The position numbers were made by a program, and so were the translations under genes. The notes under the pieces are model-generated. The model did no database searches and was not told the DNA's origin. It saw only the letters and a list, made by a program, of their open reading frames with translations. This document shows, in pieces, positions 50,848 to 60,191 of a stretch of DNA of 64,000 nt (the stretch's first letter is position 1; the number at the start of each line of letters is the position of its first letter). Origin of the DNA: Novosphingobium ginsenosidimutans (lineage in GTDB: Bacteria > Pseudomonadota > Alphaproteobacteria > Sphingomonadales > Sphingomonadaceae); the NCBI RefSeq assembly GCF_007954425.1, contig NZ_CP042345.1, positions 372,001 through 436,000 of the forward strand, given 5' to 3'.

Positions 50848-52343
50848 GCCGCCCGTGCATCCTGCGCCGCGCAATAGCGGGCGATATAGGTCTGGTGGTC
50901 GGGCAGGCCGGCGACAGTCTTGGCGACTGAATCGCGCAGCATGGCCAGGAACTTGTCGAGCTCGTCGGCGCGCAGCTTGGTGGCGATCGGGTGATAGCTT
51001 TCGGGCATGATGCCCTGCCCCATCATCACCTGAACCCAGCTGTTCTCGACAAACAACTCCTCGTTCTTGCGGAAGACGCGGCCGGTTTCGCGGAACAGTT
51101 CGATCTTCTGGGCCAGACTATCGGGCATCGGCAGGGCCGCGCAGTGCCGCCAGAACGGGGAATCGCGCCGCTCGGTGACCTTGTAGTGCAGGATCAGGAA
51201 GTCTCTGATCTGATCCATGTCGGTCAGTTGCTGGTCGTTGAACTCGGCGATGTCGCGCTCGCTCACTGGGCCGCCAGGCAGCATCCGGATCAGCCGCAGC
51301 ACGGCGCGCTGGATCAGGTGGATCGAGGTCGATTCCAGCGGCTCCATGAACCCGCCCGACAGACCGATCGCCACGCAGTTGCGGTGCCACTGCTTGCGCC
51401 GCGCGCCGGTGGTATAGCGGATGAAATTGGGCTGGGTCAGGACCTGCCCCTCGACCGTGCCGAGCAGCCGCTCCAGCGCCGCATCCTTGTCGAGATAGCG
51501 GCTGCAATAGACGATCCCGTTGCCCTGGCGGTGCTGCAGCGGAATGCGCCACTGCCAGCCGGCATCATGGGCAATCGCGCGGGTATAGGGCACCGGCGGG
51601 CGGACACTGGCGGTCTGCACGGCAATGGCGGAATCGCACGGCAGGTAATGGGTCCAGTCATCGAACCCGGCGTGGAGCGCGCCTTCGATCAGCAAGGCGC
51701 GGAAGCCGGTGCAATCTATGAACAGATCACCCGCGATCCGCCGGTCGCAATCCAGCCGCAGCGCGGCGATATTGCCGCTTTCGCCGTCCAGCTCGACTTC
51801 GGCGATTTTGCCTTCGATCCGAACCGCCCCGTCCCCTTCGGCACGCTTGCGCAGGAAGGCGGCGTAGAGCCCGGAATCGAGCTGGTAGGCATAGTTCATC
51901 TTGTCATCGGGCAGGTGCGCGAACTTGCCTTCCAAGGCCGCCTTCAGTTCCAGGCAGTAGTCATCATAGCTGTGCTCGATCCCCTGGCTCAGCCCGTGCA
52001 GCCAGAAGTGCTGGAAGCCCGCCGACCAGTGATCCTTGCCGGTGGTGCCGAAGGAGTGGAAATAGGTCTCGCCCACGTCCTTCCAGTTCTCGAACTTGAT
52101 CCCCAGCTTGAAGGTCGCCTGGGTCGCGGCCATGAACTCTGCCTCCCCGATCCCGAGCAGACGGTTGAACAGCACGATCGGCGGGATCGTGCTTTCGCCG
52201 ACGCCGATCGTGCCGATCGCATCGGATTCGACCAGCGTCAGCTCGATGCAATCGCCCAGCGTTCCAGCGAGCGCAGCGGCGGTCATCCAACCGGCCGTGC
52301 CGCCGCCGGCAACAACGACGCGCAGTTTCTTGGTGGGGTTCAT
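50844..52343 (-). CDS. tryptophan-halogenase-like flavoprotein, copy 1
   Basis: The FAD motif VVAGGGTAGWMTAAAL, VGESTIPP, the catalytic-type Lys in ATFKLGIKFENW and the halogenase signature GWQWRIPLQHR (WxWxIP) are all present in 499 aa. So the flavin-dependent halogenase machinery looks intact. No tryptophan- or natural-product pathway is nearby; instead it is embedded, with ATGA overlaps, in the polysaccharide locus beside the cupin and SapC genes. Its real substrate in such TonB-receptor loci is unknown. Confidence 0.9.
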   Translation of the reverse strand: MNPTKKLRVVVAGGGTAGWMTAAALAGTLGDCIELTLVESDAIGTIGVGESTIPPIVLFNRLLGIGEAEFMAATQATFKLGIKFENWKDVGETYFHSFGTTGKDHWSAGFQHFWLHGLSQGIEHSYDDYCLELKAALEGKFAHLPDDKMNYAYQLDSGLYAAFLRKRAEGDGAVRIEGKIAEVELDGESGNIAALRLDCDRRIAGDLFIDCTGFRALLIEGALHAGFDDWTHYLPCDSAIAVQTASVRPPVPYTRAIAHDAGWQWRIPLQHRQGNGIVYCSRYLDKDAALERLLGTVEGQVLTQPNFIRYTTGARRKQWHRNCVAIGLSGGFMEPLESTSIHLIQRAVLRLIRMLPGGPVSERDIAEFNDQQLTDMDQIRDFLILHYKVTERRDSPFWRHCAALPMPDSLAQKIELFRETGRVFRKNEELFVENSWVQVMMGQGIMPESYHPIATKLRADELDKFLAMLRDSVAKTVAGLPDHQTYIARYCAAQDARAA

Positions 52344-53365
52344 CGCGAGAGACTCCGCAAGAGGTGGGCCTTGATCTGGCCGGCAGTTTCAGCAGTCAGC
52401 GGCGCCAGAATGCCGCGCGCCTCGGGTGGCAGGTGCTGGGTCACAGCTGCTCCACCCATAAAGACATAGTGATCGAACAGGTCGCGCCAGCGCGCCTTGT
52501 CCGCCTCGGGCAGATCGCGCAGCGCCAGGATCGCGTGGAACAGGGCATCCTCGGGCTTGCCCAGGAAGTGCGGGGCATCGCGCCACCAGTAGTTCACCAG
52601 CACGTTGAACGGTGCCAGCCCTTCGACATGGTGCCACCACAGCGAGGGGATGAACACGGCGTCACCCGGCTCCAGCTCGGCCACCTGCGCCTGCGCCAGC
52701 GCCTCGCGGAAGTGCGGATAGGTTTCGAAATCGGGCCGAAGCAGGTCAACCATCGAGACTGGACGGCCCGCCGGCGTATTCTCCAGCGGACCCAGATAGA
52801 GGTTGGCGAACTGCTCGGGCGGAAACAGCGTGAAGCGCCGCTTACCGACCGCACAGACGGCCAGGTTATCCGGCACGTCGTTATGCGCGGCGATCCGGGT
52901 GCGCGTGCCGATCCAGATCGATTCGAGCGGCCGGCGATCACCGAGCGGCAGATTGTTGGCCTCAACCAGACCGTTGAAATAGGTCCGCATGTCGATCGAG
53001 GAGAGGTAGATCGTCTGCGCTGCGGGATCGCTCTCGTCGCGCGCCATCAGCTTGAGGAAACCGTCGAGTGGGCCTTGGGCCGAGCGGAAGTTCATCCCCA
53101 TCGCGGCGTTGTAGAACAGCCGCTCGCCGCCGCCGGGTTCACCGATCGTCCCGGTCAGTTTGGCTTCGCGGCCAAGCGAGACGAGATAGGCCCGCGCGGC
53201 ATCGGCGCTTTCCAGCCCTGCCTGCACCAGCGGCCAGTCCGCCGCCAGCCCGCGCACCACAAAGGGCTGGTCCGCCTCGGCCAATCGCGCGTCGAGCGCC
53301 GCGGGGGCAAGCATCTCCTCGGCCACGCGCGGCAGATCGGCCAGGATGTCGGCCGTTTCAGCCAT
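52340..53365 (-). CDS. cupin-like (JmjC/cupin_8) Fe(II)-oxygenase-type protein
   Basis: This 341-aa protein has a cupin_8 fold: IGTRTRIAAHNDVPDNLAV supplies H-x-D, FTLFPPEQFANLYLGPL follows, and the distal His lies in SLWWHHVEGLAPFNVLVNYW. Such H-x-D...H sets bind Fe(II) in 2-oxoglutarate hydroxylases. ATG at 53365 overlaps the SapC stop by eight bases. Its role with the halogenase-like proteins is unknown; protein or peptide hydroxylation is one possibility. Confidence 0.88.
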   Translation of the reverse strand: MAETADILADLPRVAEEMLAPAALDARLAEADQPFVVRGLAADWPLVQAGLESADAARAYLVSLGREAKLTGTIGEPGGGERLFYNAAMGMNFRSAQGPLDGFLKLMARDESDPAAQTIYLSSIDMRTYFNGLVEANNLPLGDRRPLESIWIGTRTRIAAHNDVPDNLAVCAVGKRRFTLFPPEQFANLYLGPLENTPAGRPVSMVDLLRPDFETYPHFREALAQAQVAELEPGDAVFIPSLWWHHVEGLAPFNVLVNYWWRDAPHFLGKPEDALFHAILALRDLPEADKARWRDLFDHYVFMGGAAVTQHLPPEARGILAPLTAETAGQIKAHLLRSLSR

Positions 53366-54077
53366 CGGCCCGCCGGTTCTTGCGCCGCACCAGCTTGCCC
53401 AGATTGCCGAGCGAAGCGAGCGCCATGAAGATCGGCTCGAGGTGGCCAGCGTCATGCAGTCCGGCCAGTGCAGCTGCATCGAGCGCGCGGAGCTTTTCCT
53501 CGTTGATCAGGTGATAGCCGACCAAGCGGTGGCTGGCGCCGTTGTCCAGCGTCACGTCCATCGAGAACGGCTCGAGCAAATCGTGCCGATCCAGCGCGGC
53601 ATAGAATTCGCCGCTGGCACGGTAGCCTTCATCGAGCGCACCCAGCATACCCGCAACCTCTTCCAGCCAGGGGCTGGGCTGGCCGGCATCGTCGAACACG
53701 CGCACGCCCTCGCCCCCGGCCAGCACCACGCGCGGGTGGTCCATGTCGATGTGCACCTGCCCCGCGCCCTGGCCGCCTTGCGGCCGACCGACCAGGAACG
53801 GTTGAACCGCCATGGCGAAGGGCCGGCTGGCCGCGTCCCACCGGCCGTCTTCAAGGAACAGGTTCTCCCCGCCTTCAAATCCAAACAGTGCCAGCGCGGC
53901 AAAGCTGCGGCTTTCGCCATCAAACCGGAAGAAGATCGGATATTCGCAGGCCAGCCGGCGGAACTCACTTGGCACCACCAGACACGACATCACGCCATCG
54001 CCAAGCTCGGGCGCCGCGTCGGCCCGGACGCGCAGGGCGCCGTGATCGGTCGGGTTCAAGATCTGGTGATTGCTCAT
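53358..54077 (-). CDS. SapC family protein
   Basis: This 239-aa protein has the SapC family look: [20 protein letters not shown] near residue 35, then [19 protein letters not shown] and [16 protein letters not shown]. The C-terminal half holds [20 protein letters not shown] and [15 protein letters not shown]. No signal peptide. SapC-type genes routinely accompany TonB-dependent receptors, halogenase-like and cupin genes in sphingomonads, caulobacters and xanthomonads; the biochemical role is not established. It is coupled by ATGA to copy 2 of the halogenase-like gene. Confidence 0.9.
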   Translation of the reverse strand: MSNHQILNPTDHGALRVRADAAPELGDGVMSCLVVPSEFRRLACEYPIFFRFDGESRSFAALALFGFEGGENLFLEDGRWDAASRPFAMAVQPFLVGRPQGGQGAGQVHIDMDHPRVVLAGGEGVRVFDDAGQPSPWLEEVAGMLGALDEGYRASGEFYAALDRHDLLEPFSMDVTLDNGASHRLVGYHLINEEKLRALDAAALAGLHDAGHLEPIFMALASLGNLGKLVRRKNRRADG

Positions 54078-55612
54078 GATGCGGCGGCGGGCCTTTCTGG
54101 CGCGGAAGCGGCAAGCGCCGCGAAATAGCTGCGATTTTCGGGCAGGCCGGCCTGCATGGCGCGGGCCCGGTCGCGCACCTCGGAGATGCGGGCCAGCGCC
54201 TGGCCGCTGGGCTGCGGCAGACGCGATGGCAGCGGGAAGCCCATGCCATAGAGCACGTACTGCTGGCTGGCGGCCGGGAAGATTTCCTCAAAATCGGGGA
54301 AATCGCGCGGCGACGGCGGCAGGTGGCGCCAGAGCTCCAGGCTTTCCGTTAGCCGCTCGGGGATCGTCGCCGGATCGCGCTGCGCTAGCCAATAGGGTTC
54401 GGTCCGCCGGCTCAGGACATAGTGCAGCTTGAGGAACTCGACGATCCGGTCCCAGCGTTGGCGGAACAAGTCGTTGAAGCGGCGCGATAAGGGCTCCATC
54501 GCTGCGCGATCCGCCGGGAAGGCTTCGATCAGCCGCCGCAGCGACAGCTCGATCAGGACAATCGCTGATGCCTCAAGCGGCTCGATGAAACCGGCTGAGA
54601 GACCGACGGCAAGGCAATTGCCTTGCCAGAAGCGGGCGCGGTGGCCGGTCTGGAAGGCCAGCCGGCGCGGCTGGATCGTGGCGGCATCGGCACCCGGAAC
54701 CTTGGCAGCAATATAGTCTCGCAGGACCGCTTCGGCAGCATCATCATCGAGAAAGCGCGAGGCATAGACGCAGCCGATCCCGCGCCGTGTCGGCAGAGCA
54801 ATGTCCCAGATCCAGCCAGCGCGGTGTGCGGTGCCGACCGTCTGCGCGGCAATCGGACTGCCCGGCTCGACCGGCACCTGCGCCGCCAGCGCGCGATCGT
54901 TGAACGAGACGTCAGAACGGTCGATCCAGTCAACCTGGCAATGCCCGCCGATCAGCAGCGCCGCCTGGCCGGTGCAATCGAGGAACAGGTCACCCGCGAG
55001 CTCTCCGGCATCGCGCAGCAGTACGGCGGCAATATCGCCGTTCGCAGCCGCGCGTGTCCCGCAGACTTCGGCACTGACATGGCGGACGCCCAGCCGCCCG
55101 GTCGCATGGCGCATCAGCAGTGCGGCGAACTTTCCGGCATCAAGGTGATAGGCATAGTTCAGCGCCCCGGCAAAGTCCGGCATCGCCCGCTGACGCGGCG
55201 CGAGCCCCGCCGCGCAGACCGCGCCCTGCGGCGTCATTGCCTGGGCAAAGGGCTGATCCGGCGCGACCTGCTGCCAGGCCGCCAGCAATTCGCGCAGATC
55301 GCCCAGCGGCGGCAAAGTGAAGGGGTGGAGATAGGTGTCATCTCCGGCGCCGGTGACCCAACCATCAAAGCGCGAACCTTGCTTGAAGGCGGCATCGCAT
55401 TCGCGCAGAAACTCGGCCTCGGGGATGCCGATCGAAGCCAGCGTCTCGCGCATGGTCGGCCAGGTCCCCTCGCCCACCCCGATGGTCGGGATGTTGGGGC
55501 TCTCGACCAGGGTGACCGTCAGTTCCGGCAGCCGCGCAGCCAGCAGGCAAGCGGAGAGCCAGCCGGCCGTACCGCCACCCACGATCACCACTTGCCGGAT
55601 CGGACTTTCCAT
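54074..55612 (-). CDS. tryptophan-halogenase-like flavoprotein, copy 2
   Basis: Same family as 50844-52343: FAD motif [31 protein letters not shown] and a Lys in [12 protein letters not shown]. The signature here is [11 protein letters not shown], with Ala where halogenases have Pro (WxWxIP). Length is 512 aa. It is the first gene after the TonB-dependent receptor terminator and starts the coupled halogenase-SapC-cupin-halogenase-GH16 run. Function may differ from copy 1. Confidence 0.9.
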   Translation of the reverse strand: MESPIRQVVIVGGGTAGWLSACLLAARLPELTVTLVESPNIPTIGVGEGTWPTMRETLASIGIPEAEFLRECDAAFKQGSRFDGWVTGAGDDTYLHPFTLPPLGDLRELLAAWQQVAPDQPFAQAMTPQGAVCAAGLAPRQRAMPDFAGALNYAYHLDAGKFAALLMRHATGRLGVRHVSAEVCGTRAAANGDIAAVLLRDAGELAGDLFLDCTGQAALLIGGHCQVDWIDRSDVSFNDRALAAQVPVEPGSPIAAQTVGTAHRAGWIWDIALPTRRGIGCVYASRFLDDDAAEAVLRDYIAAKVPGADAATIQPRRLAFQTGHRARFWQGNCLAVGLSAGFIEPLEASAIVLIELSLRRLIEAFPADRAAMEPLSRRFNDLFRQRWDRIVEFLKLHYVLSRRTEPYWLAQRDPATIPERLTESLELWRHLPPSPRDFPDFEEIFPAASQQYVLYGMGFPLPSRLPQPSGQALARISEVRDRARAMQAGLPENRSYFAALAASAPERPAAAS

Positions 55613-55651
55613 TCCCTGCGCACCGTTGTTCTGCCGGCCAGACCATGACGA

Positions 55652-55686
55652 AAGAGAGCCGCACCGGCAAGCAGTGCGGCTCTCTT
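55652..55686 (-). terminator. terminator after the TonB-dependent receptor gene
   Basis: AAGAGAGCCGCAC (55652-55664) pairs perfectly over 13 bases with GTGCGGCTCTCTT (55674-55686) around a nine-base loop. It lies between the receptor stop and the next gene, and probably sets a higher receptor level by stopping most transcripts. Confidence 0.75.
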
Positions 55687-55718
55687 CGTTTCAGCCAGGC
55701 GGTTCTATCCGCCTGTCA

Positions 55719-58697
55719 TCAGAAGGTGTAGCGCAGACCCGCCGAGTAGCGGGCGTAACCCGGTGCCGCGAAGAACACCGTCTGGTCGTTGCGCATGTGG
55801 CCGCGACGATCCGCCTTGGTGATGTTGATCCCCTCGACGAAGGCGGTCAGGCCCTTCTTGAACTCCCAGCTCGCGCTGACATCGAACTGGCCATAGGCGT
55901 CGATGTAATAGGGATCGAAGCCATAGCCGCTCAGGAACCCATCGCGCCAGTTGTAGGCAACGCGGGCCTGGAAGCCGTTCTTGTCATAGTAGAGCACGGC
56001 GTTGGCACTGTCCGAAACCCCATTCACCGCGAACTGGGTGGCGGTGTAGCGCAGCGTGTTGTCGAACTTCGTATCGCTGTTGACGATCGTATAGTTCAGC
56101 TGTGCGCCGAAACCGGTTTCCCAGAAGCTGTGCTGGATCGCGAACTCCCAGCCGCTGAGCTTCGCCACCTGGGTGCTGTTGCCCGGCTGGGTGATGGTGA
56201 ACTGCACCGCCGGGTCGGTCGGCCGGCCAAGCACGCCGCGCGGCGTGCCGTTGCTGAATTCAACCACGCTGGGGTTGTTGACCGCCAGATAAGCGAGGAT
56301 CGCGGCAAAGCCCGGGTTCCCGCCCAGCGCCGTCCGGGCGGCCTGGACTGCGGCACCGGTGGCGGGGTTGGTCAGGTTGAACAGCGGTCCCTGGACCGTG
56401 GTATTGGCAATGAAGTTGCTGACCTTCTTGTTGAAGTAGCCAACCGAAATGTAGCTCGTATCGCCATAGTACCACTCGGCCGAGAGATCGATGTTCTTCG
56501 ACTTGTACGGGATCAGGCCAGGGTTGCCGCTGCCGGCGGTGCTGCCACCACCCGGACGGAGCGGCTGGTTGACCGTGATCCCGCCCTGCATGCTGGCATA
56601 GTCGGGCCGCGTGATCGTGTGGCTGTACGATGCGCGCAGCTTGATGTTCGAACCGATGCCGACATCGAAGTCGAAGGCAGGCAGCCAGTTGTCATACTCA
56701 CCGGTCAGGGTGGTGAAGTCCGACTGGGCACCGAAGATCAGGCCGATTTCGTTGTCAGCAACCCAGCTCGTGCCAGTTGGCACGGGCACCAGCGCCGAAG
56801 ACGAGATCTTGGTCTTCTCATACCGCACCCCAAGCCGCAGGTTGGCGCGGGCAGTCCCCAGATCGAAGCTGTGCTTCGACTGGATGAACGGCGACCAGGT
56901 CTTTTCCTGGATGCGGCGATCGGTGGTGTACTGTGCCAAACAGGTGCCCGGGATCGGAGTTCCGGTCCAGGGCGTGCGGCAGATGCCGACCTGCTGGTCA
57001 AGCAGGGTGATCAGGCGCGCGGTATCGATCTGGAAATAGTTCTGGATGATCCCGGCACCGTTCGACCCGTCCATGCCGGCCAGGCGGCTCGGCAGGCCGG
57101 TCAGCGTGTAGATGTCATCCGGGGTCTGCGCCGCGCTCAGCGTTCCACCCCAGCTGTCGCTCTGCAGGAAGCCGTACTGCGAGACCACCTTGTTCTCGGT
57201 GTAGGTGACCCCGAAATCGAGGCTGTCGATCAGCGAGGCATCGAAATCCCAGCCGCCGCGGAAGGACACTTCGTTGATCGTGTCCTTCATGTAGGCGTTA
57301 CGCATGGCGTTGCCGGCCGGCCGGATGTTCGACGCAGCGATTTCCGATCCCGGGTACATGTTGACCGAGATCACCGGCATTTCGGTGGTGAAATCGACCC
57401 GCTGGTCGCGCACGCCGAAGATCGCGCTACCGATGGCAATGTTGCTGCCATAGGGCGAGGTCGGCTTGCTTTCGGCGGTCGAGTGGTGGCCGTCGAGCTC
57501 AAGCCGCAGCCCGCCCGGGCCATCCCACTTGAGGTTGCCGCCGATCGAGTGGTTGGTTGACCGGTTGGCGGCCAGCGCACCGGTGATCGCCAGGTCCTTG
57601 CCTTCGCCCGCGCCGAACGATTCGGCGTAGAAGTTCGGGCCGGCGGCCGGGCCGTTGGTCCAGCTGCTCGAAGTCTGATTGTGGTTGAACCATACGCCGA
57701 TGCTGTTGGTGCGGGCATCGATCGTGTTCTGCGAGTAGGTGTAATCGATCACGGCCGATAGCGTATCGCTGGGCTTCACCTGCAACACGACCTGGCCGTT
57801 GATGCGCTCGCGCTCGATATCCGTGAAATCGTAACCGGCGTTCTGGGTGACCTGGTAGACGGTCGTCGCGTTCGGGCGGTTCTGGGTCTGGGCGAAGTTG
57901 CCGCGCCAGTCGTTGGCGTCAACCGGGAGCGAGCCCCAGTTGTTTTCGTTGCCCAGATAGCCTTCGCGCCAGCCGGCGTTGAACTGGGCCAGGCTGGCCT
58001 TGCGCTTCTGGTAGGAACCGCTCAGCAGAATGCCGATCTTGTCGTCGGCGAAGGTCTGGCTGACGATGCCCGAGACTTCCGGGGTGATCTCGGTGCCTTC
58101 GAAGGTGTGGTCATAGACACCCTTGACCGCAACGCTGCCCTGGAAGCCGGGCCGATCGAGCGGACGCGGGGTCCGGATGTTGATGACCGAGCCGATACCG
58201 CCGGTAGGCAGCGAAGCGCGGCCCGACTTGTAGACTTCGACTGCGGCAATGCCTTCGGCGGCCAGGTTGGCGAAATCGAAGCTGCGCGAGGCCGGGGCTT
58301 CGCAGCAGCTGCCCAGGCCCGAGGCCGGCATCTGGCGGCCATTGAGCAGCACCAGGTTAAAGTCTGGCCCGAAGCCGCGGACCGTGACCTTGGACCCTTC
58401 ACCGCTGTTGCGATCGATCGAAACGCCGGTGATGCGCTGCAGCGATTCCGCCAGGTTCGTATCGGGGAACTTGCCGATGTCTTCAGCCGAGATCGCATCG
58501 ACCACCCCCTGGGCGTCGCGCTTGAGGTCCATCGAGGCCTTCAAACTGGCGCGGATCCCGGAAACGACGATCTCATCCTCAGCACCGGATTCGGGCGCAG
58601 CTTCCTGGGCCTGGGCGACCTGGCTAGTCAGCCCCAGTGCCAGCAGCGATGCACCGATCAGCAGGTGCCTCGACGCGATCTTCCGCGAATCATTCAT
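55719..58697 (-). CDS. TonB-dependent outer-membrane receptor for oligosaccharide
   Basis: A signal peptide (ASRHLLIGASLLALGLTSQV, cleavage near AQAQ) is followed by the plug domain (DEIVVSGIRASLKASMDLKR, LAESLQRITGVSIDRN, VTVRGFGPDFNLVLLNGRQM) and a long beta-barrel ending RYSAGLRYTF with terminal Phe. At 992 aa it is in the class of carbohydrate-type TonB receptors common in sphingomonads. ATG at 58697 follows GGGGAGGAAG. It should import beta-gluco-oligosaccharides using proton-motive force. Two LacI-type operators lie about 50-80 bases upstream. Confidence 0.95.
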   Translation of the reverse strand: MNDSRKIASRHLLIGASLLALGLTSQVAQAQEAAPESGAEDEIVVSGIRASLKASMDLKRDAQGVVDAISAEDIGKFPDTNLAESLQRITGVSIDRNSGEGSKVTVRGFGPDFNLVLLNGRQMPASGLGSCCEAPASRSFDFANLAAEGIAAVEVYKSGRASLPTGGIGSVINIRTPRPLDRPGFQGSVAVKGVYDHTFEGTEITPEVSGIVSQTFADDKIGILLSGSYQKRKASLAQFNAGWREGYLGNENNWGSLPVDANDWRGNFAQTQNRPNATTVYQVTQNAGYDFTDIERERINGQVVLQVKPSDTLSAVIDYTYSQNTIDARTNSIGVWFNHNQTSSSWTNGPAAGPNFYAESFGAGEGKDLAITGALAANRSTNHSIGGNLKWDGPGGLRLELDGHHSTAESKPTSPYGSNIAIGSAIFGVRDQRVDFTTEMPVISVNMYPGSEIAASNIRPAGNAMRNAYMKDTINEVSFRGGWDFDASLIDSLDFGVTYTENKVVSQYGFLQSDSWGGTLSAAQTPDDIYTLTGLPSRLAGMDGSNGAGIIQNYFQIDTARLITLLDQQVGICRTPWTGTPIPGTCLAQYTTDRRIQEKTWSPFIQSKHSFDLGTARANLRLGVRYEKTKISSSALVPVPTGTSWVADNEIGLIFGAQSDFTTLTGEYDNWLPAFDFDVGIGSNIKLRASYSHTITRPDYASMQGGITVNQPLRPGGGSTAGSGNPGLIPYKSKNIDLSAEWYYGDTSYISVGYFNKKVSNFIANTTVQGPLFNLTNPATGAAVQAARTALGGNPGFAAILAYLAVNNPSVVEFSNGTPRGVLGRPTDPAVQFTITQPGNSTQVAKLSGWEFAIQHSFWETGFGAQLNYTIVNSDTKFDNTLRYTATQFAVNGVSDSANAVLYYDKNGFQARVAYNWRDGFLSGYGFDPYYIDAYGQFDVSASWEFKKGLTAFVEGINITKADRRGHMRNDQTVFFAAPGYARYSAGLRYTF

Positions 58698-58748
58698 CAG
58701 CGCTTCCTCCCCAGAAATGCGTGCTTTAAGGCGCACACTATTCCAAAT

Positions 58749-58778
58749 GTGAACGTTCACCTAAATGATAACGTTCAC
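58749..58778. promoter_or_regulatory. tandem LacI-type operators upstream of the receptor gene
   Basis: A perfect 12-base palindrome GTGAACGTTCAC (58749-58760) is followed, 18-19 bases later centre to centre, by GATAACGTTCAC (58767-58778), which keeps the AACGTTCAC half. They sit 52-81 bases before the receptor start, where they can block the promoter. The first is repeated with one change before the GH3 gene. Confidence 0.7.
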
Positions 58779-59279
58779 TTCGTCAAGTCCTCAAGCCTCA
58801 GCCCCGATGATCCCTAGCGCATCGCCGCCGAAGCAGAAATGGACCTCAGCGGGTCCGACCTCGACCGCCTGCTATCGCGTCGCTCCTCCCGCCGGACGAT
58901 CTGCCGGGCCGTGTCTAGTGCATCGGTGCGCCACAATGGGAGGGTTAAGCACCTGTCGCAGTAATTCCACTGCAATCAAACGACCCGCGCTTTGGCGAAA
59001 GTCGTCCGGTGAGGGGGATCGATCCGGGCGATCCCGCTTAAGCCACTCAAGCCTGGCCGGTAAGTGTATAGGGGTCGTGGCCGTAGGTCCATTCAGCCGT
59101 GACCCTATGTCCTGACCGTGGATTAGCACTTGCGCTTCGTGACCTTCCTGGCCGTACGTGTGGGCCCGATGTTCCCGAACCCGCACATTCGGCGCAGCTC
59201 TCCCATCAACGGCTGGCGCGCTTGCTCTGGCCTGGGAATGAACTGGCTACCTTGGCTGCTGCCGCAACCCGGGGAAAGC
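58779..59279. other. intergenic region of about 500 bases, no confident gene
   Basis: It lies between the receptor promoter and tRNA-Arg. Open frames cross it, but none has a good start site and family likeness. One 21-27 codon minus-strand frame (59123 to 59188 or 59206) encodes a very basic peptide ending TRTARKVTKRKC; it is downstream of the tRNA in the same direction. I saw no integrase or repeat at the tRNA. Confidence 0.5.
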
Positions 59280-59356
59280 TGGCGCGCCCGGCAGGAGTCG
59301 AACCTGCGGCCTCGAGATTAGAAGTCACGTGCTCTATCCAGCTGAGCTACGGGCGC
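59280..59356 (-). tRNA. tRNA-Arg (TCT)
   Basis: A 77-base cloverleaf on the minus strand: acceptor GCGCCCG / CGGGCGC, D-arm GCTCAGCTGGATAGAGC, anticodon loop CTTCTAA giving TCT at 59320-59322, and T-arm with GGTTCGACTCC. The terminal CCA is encoded. Confidence 0.96.
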
Positions 59357-59414
59357 GCGCCGTGCATCCCATAGGCGGGGTTTGCGCGGCGCGCAAACCG
59401 GGTTAGGCAGGGGC

Positions 59415-60137
59415 ATGAGCACGAACCTAGCCCAGCTGGACGGAGTGGCCGGCGCACGCCGCCATTTCCGCTATTTCGACTATGTCATGGCGGCCTTCGT
59501 CGCGATCCTGCTGCTGTCCAACCTGATCGGGGCGAGCAAGCTGGCGACACTGGGCGGCTTTACCTTTGGCGCGGGGATCCTGTTCTTCCCGGTGTCTTAC
59601 GTGATCGGCGACGTGCTGACCGAGGTTTACGGCTATGCCAATGCTCGCCGCTGCGTGTGGATGGGCTTTGCCGCGATGCTGTTCATGGCCTTCATGAGCT
59701 ATGTCGTGGTGGCCATGCCGCCGGCCGAGGGCTGGGACGGCCAGGCCGCCTATGAAAGCGTGTTCGGCAGCACCTGGCGGATCGTTGCCGCCTCGGTGAT
59801 CGCCTTCTGGGCGGGGGAGTTCGTCAACAGCTTCGTCCTTGCCAAGATGAAGATCTGGACCAAGGGCAAGGCCTTGTGGAGCCGCACAATCGGTTCAACC
59901 TTTTTCGGCCAGGCAGTGGACAGCCTGATCTTCTATCCGATCGCCTTCCTCGGGATCTGGACGACCGAACAGGTGCTGACCGTGATGGTCACCAACTGGC
60001 TGCTGAAGGTGCTGTGGGAAGCGCTGCTCACCCCGGTGACCTATGCGGTGGTCGGCTGGCTCAAGCGCCGCGAGGGGGTGGAGGTCTTTGACGAGGGGAC
60101 CGACTTCTCGCCCTTTGCCAAGGCGAATTCGGTCTAA
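59415..60137 (+). CDS. queuosine precursor transporter (YhhQ family)
   Basis: This 240-aa protein has about six membrane helices, with the family motifs FPVSYVIGDVLTEVYGYANA and GEFVNSFVLAKMKI, then GSTFFGQAVDSLIFYPIAFL. YhhQ/QPTR proteins import queuine precursors (preQ0/preQ1) for tRNA modification. ATG at 59415 (MSTNLAQ) is used; the upstream frame covers the tRNA spacer. No riboswitch was recognised in the short upstream gap. Confidence 0.93.
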   Translation: MSTNLAQLDGVAGARRHFRYFDYVMAAFVAILLLSNLIGASKLATLGGFTFGAGILFFPVSYVIGDVLTEVYGYANARRCVWMGFAAMLFMAFMSYVVVAMPPAEGWDGQAAYESVFGSTWRIVAASVIAFWAGEFVNSFVLAKMKIWTKGKALWSRTIGSTFFGQAVDSLIFYPIAFLGIWTTEQVLTVMVTNWLLKVLWEALLTPVTYAVVGWLKRREGVEVFDEGTDFSPFAKANSV

Positions 60138-60152
60138 AACGTTCCGGTGGGC

Positions 60153-60178
60153 GGCCCCGTCCCTGGTTGGACGGGGCC
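60153..60178. terminator. hairpin terminator between convergent genes
   Basis: GGCCCCGTCC (60153-60162) and GGACGGGGCC (60169-60178) form a 10-bp stem with a six-base loop. It lies between the queuosine transporter stop and the convergent PspC-domain gene. There is no T-run, so its strength is uncertain. Confidence 0.5.
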
Positions 60179-60191
60179 TCACCGGCGATGG

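Noticed and set aside
50844..55612. Natural-product halogenation cluster
   Set aside because: No NRPS, PKS, tryptophan oxidase or prenyltransferase genes are near; the context is TonB receptor, GH16 and GH3 glycan use.
58872..59186. 104-codon minus-strand open frame beside tRNA-Arg, considered as an integrase remnant
   Set aside because: No tyrosine-recombinase motif (R...HxxR...Y), no att-like repeat of the tRNA end, and no start site.
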